Positions 60,490 through 64,000 of a stretch of 64,000 nucleotides of DNA are shown one piece after another. The translations under genes and the position numbers were made by a program. Numbering within the stretch: the stretch's first letter is position 1; each line of letters opens with the position of its first letter. The notes under the pieces are model-generated. The model ran no database searches and was not told the DNA's origin. It was given only the letters and a program-made list of their open reading frames with translations. Origin of the DNA: an uncultured Alistipes sp. (GTDB lineage: Bacteria > Bacteroidota > Bacteroidia > Bacteroidales > Rikenellaceae); NCBI GenBank assembly GCA_947623305.1, contig CANQGQ010000004.1, positions 1 to 64,000 of the forward strand. Reading direction: 5' to 3'.

Positions 60490-63166
60490 TGATTTCGTTC
60501 AACTTGTTGAGCGCTTCGATCGGGGTCAACGCATTGACATCCAAATCCTTGATCTGATCGCGAATCTGCACCAGCACGGGATCGTCCAACTGGAACATCG
60601 ACAACTGCACACTCGGCGAATCGGCCCCCTCGGCCGCCTCTCGAACCGACTGCGCCGTCAGCTTGCGGCCCCGCTCCTTCAAATTCCGGTTCGGCACGAT
60701 TTCGCTGTTTCCGTAGACCTGTTCGAGGTTGCCCAGGATTTCAGCAGCCCGCGCGACCACCGACAGCGGCATACCGGCCATGCGGGCGACGTGGATACCG
60801 AACGAATGCTCCGTACCGCCCGTCTCCAGCTTGCGCAGGAAAATGATGCGGTTGCCGACCTCCTTGACCGTTACGTGAAAATTTTTCACGCGCGGACAGC
60901 GACGCTCCATTTCGTTCAACTCGTGATAGTGCGTCGCGAAAAGCGTCTTCGCCCGGGCCGTCGGATGGTTATGCAGGTATTCGACCATCGCCCACGCAAT
61001 CGAAATACCGTCGTAGGTACTCGTTCCGCGGCCGATTTCGTCCAGCAACACGATACTGCGATCGGAAATGTTGTTGAGAATGCTGGCCGATTCGAGCATC
61101 TCGACCATGAAGGTCGATTCGCCCTGCGAAATGTTGTCCGATGCGCCGACACGGGTAAAAATTTTGTCCACTACCCCGATGTGTGCCGATTTCGCCGGCA
61201 CGAACGACCCCATTTGCGCCATCAGAATAATCAGAGCCGTCTGACGCAACAACGCCGACTTACCCGACATGTTGGGACCCGTAATCATCATGATCTGCTG
61301 CTTGTCGCTGTCCAGCATGACATCGTTGGGAATGTACTCCTCGCCCACGGGCATCAACGTTTCGATGACCGGATGACGGCCTTCGCGAATATCAATCCGC
61401 TTACCCAGATCGAGCGTCGGCCGCACGTAATGCCGTTCACTGGCCATGCGGGCGAACGATTGCAAGCAGTCGATCTGAGCCACCGCAGCGGCATCGCGCA
61501 ACAAAGGCTGCAACGACTGACAGATGAAGGCGATGATCTCCGTAAAAATCCGCTGCTCCAGCTCCAGCATCTTCGCCTCGGCACCCAGAATCTTGGATTC
61601 GTACTCCTTGAGTTCTTCGGTAATATAACGTTCGGCATTGGTCAGGGTCTGCTTCCGGATCCAGGTTTCGGGCACCTTGTCCTTATGCGTGTTGCGCACC
61701 TCAATGTAATAGCCGAATACGCTGTTGTAATTGATTTTGAGCGACGGAATGCCGGTCGCCTCGCTCTCGCGCTGCTGGATGCGCAACAAATAGTCCTTGC
61801 CGTGCAGCGCAATGCGGCGCAGGTCGTCGAGTTCGGCATCGACGCCGTCGGCGATCACACCGCCTTTCTGTATCTGGTTGTATTGCGGATCGGGATAAAT
61901 ATCGTGGGCCAACCGGTCGCGCACGGCCGTAAGCGAATCAATCTGTCCGGCCAGCGTATGCAACCGTTCGTCGTCAGTCGCCTCCAAAGCGGATTTCAGC
62001 GCACCGACCGCCGTCAACGAATTTTTCAACTGTACCAGTTCACGGGGCGTTACCCGCGATGCCGCGACGCGCGACGCAATGCGTTCCAGATCGCCCACCA
62101 ATTCAATCTGTTCGCGCACGGCAACAGCCAAATCGACATCGCTTGTGAAATGTTCCACTACATCCAACCGTTCGTCGATCTTTTCGGGGTCGCGCAACGG
62201 CATGGCGATCCATCGTTTCAACAACCGACCGCCCATCGGGGTCAGCGTACGGTCGATCACATCGGCGAAACTGCACCGTTCGAGGCGAACAGCTCGAGGC
62301 GAACAGCTCGAGGCGAACAGCTCGAGATTGCGAATGGTGAACTTATCGACCCATACGAACTCCTCCTGATCGATCCGCGCCAACGATTTGATATGGGCCG
62401 TTTCGCGATGTTCCGTAAATTCAAGGTAATGGAGAATCGCTCCGGCCGCCGACAGACCGCTCGTGAAGTGGTCGACGCCGAATCCCTTGAGCGACTGTGT
62501 GCCGAACTGCTTGCACAGTTTCTCCCGATCCACCTCCTCGGCAAAAACCCATTCGTCGAGTTTGTAGGTATAATACTGACCGCCGAACGCTTCGGAAAAG
62601 CGGTCTTCGTAACCGCGCTGGAAAATGACCTCCTTGGGCCGAAGATTGGACAGCAATTTGTCGACATAACTATCGGAACCCTCGGCGACATAAAACTCGC
62701 CGGTCGATATATCGAGAAACGCCACGCCCGTAAGCCGCTTGCCGAAAAAGACCGAAGCCAGATAGGTGTTCTCCTTGTTCGTCAGCATGTTGTTCTCCAT
62801 GACGACCCCCGGCGTAACCAATTCGATAACCCCCCGTTTGACCAACCCTTTCACCGTTTTCGGATCCTCCAACTGTTCGCAGATGGCGACCCGTTCGCCG
62901 GCCCGCAACAATTTGGGCAGGTAGGTGTCGATCGCATGATAAGGGAATCCGGCCAATTCGACATAGGATGCGGCCCCGTTGGCCCGTCGGGTCAACGTGA
63001 TGCCGAGAATGCCGCTGGTTTTGATGGCGTCCTCGCCGAACGTTTCGTAAAAATCGCCGACACGGAACAGCATCACCGCATCGGGATGAGCCGCTTTCAT
63101 CTTATAATACTGATCCATCAGCGGCGTTTCGCACTTTTTCTTCGGAGTTTTCTTCTCTTCGCTCAC
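60470..63166 (-). CDS. mutS: DNA mismatch repair protein MutS
   Basis: 898 aa. Mismatch-binding domain with [20 protein letters not shown] and [12 protein letters not shown] (Phe-x-Glu), connector, core, clamp, and the ATPase: Walker [18 protein letters not shown] (~625), [11 protein letters not shown], Walker [16 protein letters not shown] and ATHYHEL. The carboxy helix-turn-helix is complete. Odd: codons 281-295, just after RNLELF at the start of the core domain, are made of a 14-bp unit repeated three times (62281-62326). Three units keep the frame, other numbers not divisible by three would break it. Leader hairpin and promoter at 63213-63283. Confidence 0.97.
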   Translation of the reverse strand: MSEEKKTPKKKCETPLMDQYYKMKAAHPDAVMLFRVGDFYETFGEDAIKTSGILGITLTRRANGAASYVELAGFPYHAIDTYLPKLLRAGERVAICEQLEDPKTVKGLVKRGVIELVTPGVVMENNMLTNKENTYLASVFFGKRLTGVAFLDISTGEFYVAEGSDSYVDKLLSNLRPKEVIFQRGYEDRFSEAFGGQYYTYKLDEWVFAEEVDREKLCKQFGTQSLKGFGVDHFTSGLSAAGAILHYLEFTEHRETAHIKSLARIDQEEFVWVDKFTIRNLELFASSCSPRAVRLERCSFADVIDRTLTPMGGRLLKRWIAMPLRDPEKIDERLDVVEHFTSDVDLAVAVREQIELVGDLERIASRVAASRVTPRELVQLKNSLTAVGALKSALEATDDERLHTLAGQIDSLTAVRDRLAHDIYPDPQYNQIQKGGVIADGVDAELDDLRRIALHGKDYLLRIQQRESEATGIPSLKINYNSVFGYYIEVRNTHKDKVPETWIRKQTLTNAERYITEELKEYESKILGAEAKMLELEQRIFTEIIAFICQSLQPLLRDAAAVAQIDCLQSFARMASERHYVRPTLDLGKRIDIREGRHPVIETLMPVGEEYIPNDVMLDSDKQQIMMITGPNMSGKSALLRQTALIILMAQMGSFVPAKSAHIGVVDKIFTRVGASDNISQGESTFMVEMLESASILNNISDRSIVLLDEIGRGTSTYDGISIAWAMVEYLHNHPTARAKTLFATHYHELNEMERRCPRVKNFHVTVKEVGNRIIFLRKLETGGTEHSFGIHVARMAGMPLSVVARAAEILGNLEQVYGNSEIVPNRNLKERGRKLTAQSVREAAEGADSPSVQLSMFQLDDPVLVQIRDQIKDLDVNALTPIEALNKLNEIKKITGL
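62281..62326 (-). repeat. 14-bp tandem repeat (3.3 copies) inside mutS
   Basis: CGAGGCGAACAGCT is repeated exactly at 62281, 62295 and 62309 and followed by a partial CGAG. It encodes [15 protein letters not shown] in the loop that follows RNLELF, where other MutS proteins have a variable loop (Escherichia coli TQNLAGGAENTL). 42 nt are in frame; gain or loss of one unit shifts the frame and gives an early stop. Confidence 0.9.
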
Positions 63167-63212
63167 GTTTCAAGGAGATTCAAATCTTCGGCACAGACGA
63201 CACACCCCATTC

Positions 63213-63283
63213 GAAATCGAAGGATGTTCGATTTCACAAAGCATATTCCGTCCGCCGAAGGGAACAATTTTACGACAAAGATA
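63213..63283 (-). promoter_or_regulatory. mutS promoter and leader hairpin
   Basis: Minus-strand TATCTTTG at 63276-63283 is the -7 box. In the ~100-nt leader GAAATCGAA (63213-63221) and TTCGATTTC (63227-63235) form a perfect 9-bp hairpin with a 5-nt loop. Confidence 0.5.
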
Positions 63284-63433
63284 GCGGTTTTTTCGGGTGT
63301 CGGCAATGACCGAAGTGCATTTTTTTCGGATTTTTCGGCCTTTGCAGACCGGCCGAATCAGCGTGAACAAGATTTTTCTATCCATCCTATACCGACGGTC
63401 GTGTGGGCTCGATTTCTTTCGGCATCCCAACTG

Positions 63434-63502
63434 AAGCCCCCGCCAAGGCGGGGGTTTAGGGGTGGGTCAAATCTGCTTACGCCGCCTATGGCGGCGAGCA
63501 CC
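63434..63502 (+). repeat. Two-hairpin intergenic repeat, copy 2
   Basis: GCCCCCGCC/GGCGGGGG, spacer GGGGTGGGTCAAATCTG, then CGCCGCC-TAT-GGCGGCG and GAGCACC. Same order as 18234-18300. The rest of the 63167-63561 spacer holds only the mutS promoter and no gene. Confidence 0.65.
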
Positions 63503-63561
63503 GACGGATGGATAAAGACAACCGGAAAAAATCGTGGGGAGACAATAATCCGCACGAATAA

Positions 63562-64000
63562 CTACAAAATTCCGTTCTCCGTAAAGACTTTCCGATAATA
63601 CTCCGACTTCCATTCGATCGAACGCGGATAGGCCCGCGACGATGAGGGCATCCGCCAGATTTTCAACGGACGTCCGGCATAGACCGCCTCGGCGAATCCG
63701 CCCACCGGCAACGCGGCGCAGCCGGTCGTCTGCTGCAATGTTTCGGCCGCTTTCTGGCCCGTGGCGACGATCGTGCGGCACGACGGGATCCGCGACAACA
63801 GCGCAGCCAGATCGGTCGGCCGCACCACTTGAAGAAAATTGTCCGAAGCATTGTTTTTCAAACGGACGACCTCTTCGGCCGTATCATAAAGCGCGATTCC
63901 CCGCTCGCGGCAAAACGCCTCGATCCTCCCGCGGTCGAACCGGCGACCGTCGAGCTGTAGAAAGTGCGATTTGTCGCCCGTAGCGAGATAACCCACGATC
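63562..64000 (-). CDS. Uracil-DNA-glycosylase-like protein (partial)
   Basis: Runs off the right edge; about 145 carboxy-terminal residues are seen. ASDNFLQVVRPTDLAALL, CRTIVATGQKAAETLQQTTG and the end KIWRMPSSSRAYPRSIEWKS resemble uracil-DNA-glycosylase superfamily proteins (terminal MPSxSRA). The amino end with the catalytic motif lies outside. A base-excision function next to mutS would be sensible. Confidence 0.65.
   Translation of the reverse strand, partial: IVGYLATGDKSHFLQLDGRRFDRGRIEAFCRERGIALYDTAEEVVRLKNNASDNFLQVVRPTDLAALLSRIPSCRTIVATGQKAAETLQQTTGCAALPVGGFAEAVYAGRPLKIWRMPSSSRAYPRSIEWKSEYYRKVFTENGIL

Noticed and set aside
60401..63598. 1065-codon open frame antisense to mutS
   Set aside because: It mirrors mutS codons on the opposite strand of GC-rich DNA, has no domain, and mutS is unambiguous.

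Overview
The window is a stretch of a high-GC Bacteroidales chromosome, most likely a Rikenellaceae/Alistipes-type gut anaerobe (inference; no 16S is present). The support is: recurrent Bacteroidetes -7 promoter elements of the form TAnnTTTG; families typical of the phylum (DUF4293, DUF4199, DUF1573, DUF2795, BACON, carboxypeptidase-regulatory-domain lipoproteins, TamB next to tsaD, GlnRS); an ExbB/ExbD/TonB set; and KDO, Lgt and LPS-type envelope functions of a Gram-negative cell.

Layout. (1) 1-8.3 kb is an accessory redox cluster. It holds an iron-dependent alcohol dehydrogenase, two exported flavodoxin-fold proteins, an exported CMD/cupin protein, an MFS transporter, an AraC-family regulator, an exported zinc alcohol dehydrogenase and two cyclophilin-like-fold domains. 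The two outer units share an AraC-type operator placed exactly 49 nt upstream of a -7 box. The cluster is decaying: an amber codon in the Zn-ADH, an internal deletion in the Fe-ADH, and stubs of a RibD/DHFR-like enzyme and of a hexapeptide acetyltransferase. (2) 8.3-12.9 kb is visibly AT-richer and is a degraded integrative element: tyrosine recombinase, truncated membrane protein, 5'-truncated PD-(D/E)XK nuclease, a 57-aa conserved protein and a frameshifted unknown gene. (3) 12.9-52 kb is core chromosome: cobalamin adenosyltransferase, NusB, YajC, tRNA-Gln, secreted nucleases, a long leftward envelope run (exbB-exbD-tonB-DUF1573-MTA deaminase-mltG), TamB, TsaD, a KDO run (kdsB-kdsA-kdsD), Lon, ValS, RNase HI, GtrA, a SPOR protein, Lgt, a histidine kinase, riboflavin synthase, an S24-like repressor and tRNA-Arg. 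(4) 52.0-53.0 kb holds no protein gene but several repeated structured-RNA candidates. (5) 53-64 kb is core again: TypA, AroB, PanB, a TrmH-type methyltransferase, a predicted outer-membrane protein, GlnRS, MutS and a partial uracil-DNA-glycosylase-like gene.

Most interesting signals. A 14-bp unit repeated three times inside mutS, where loss or gain of one unit would shift the frame (candidate mutator switch). The AraC operator regulon with fixed spacing. The paired structured RNA repeats next to typA with compensatory base changes. A two-hairpin intergenic repeat at 18.2 kb and 63.4 kb. Direct repeats of TCCAAACAAA at ~42-bp spacing in front of the integrase.
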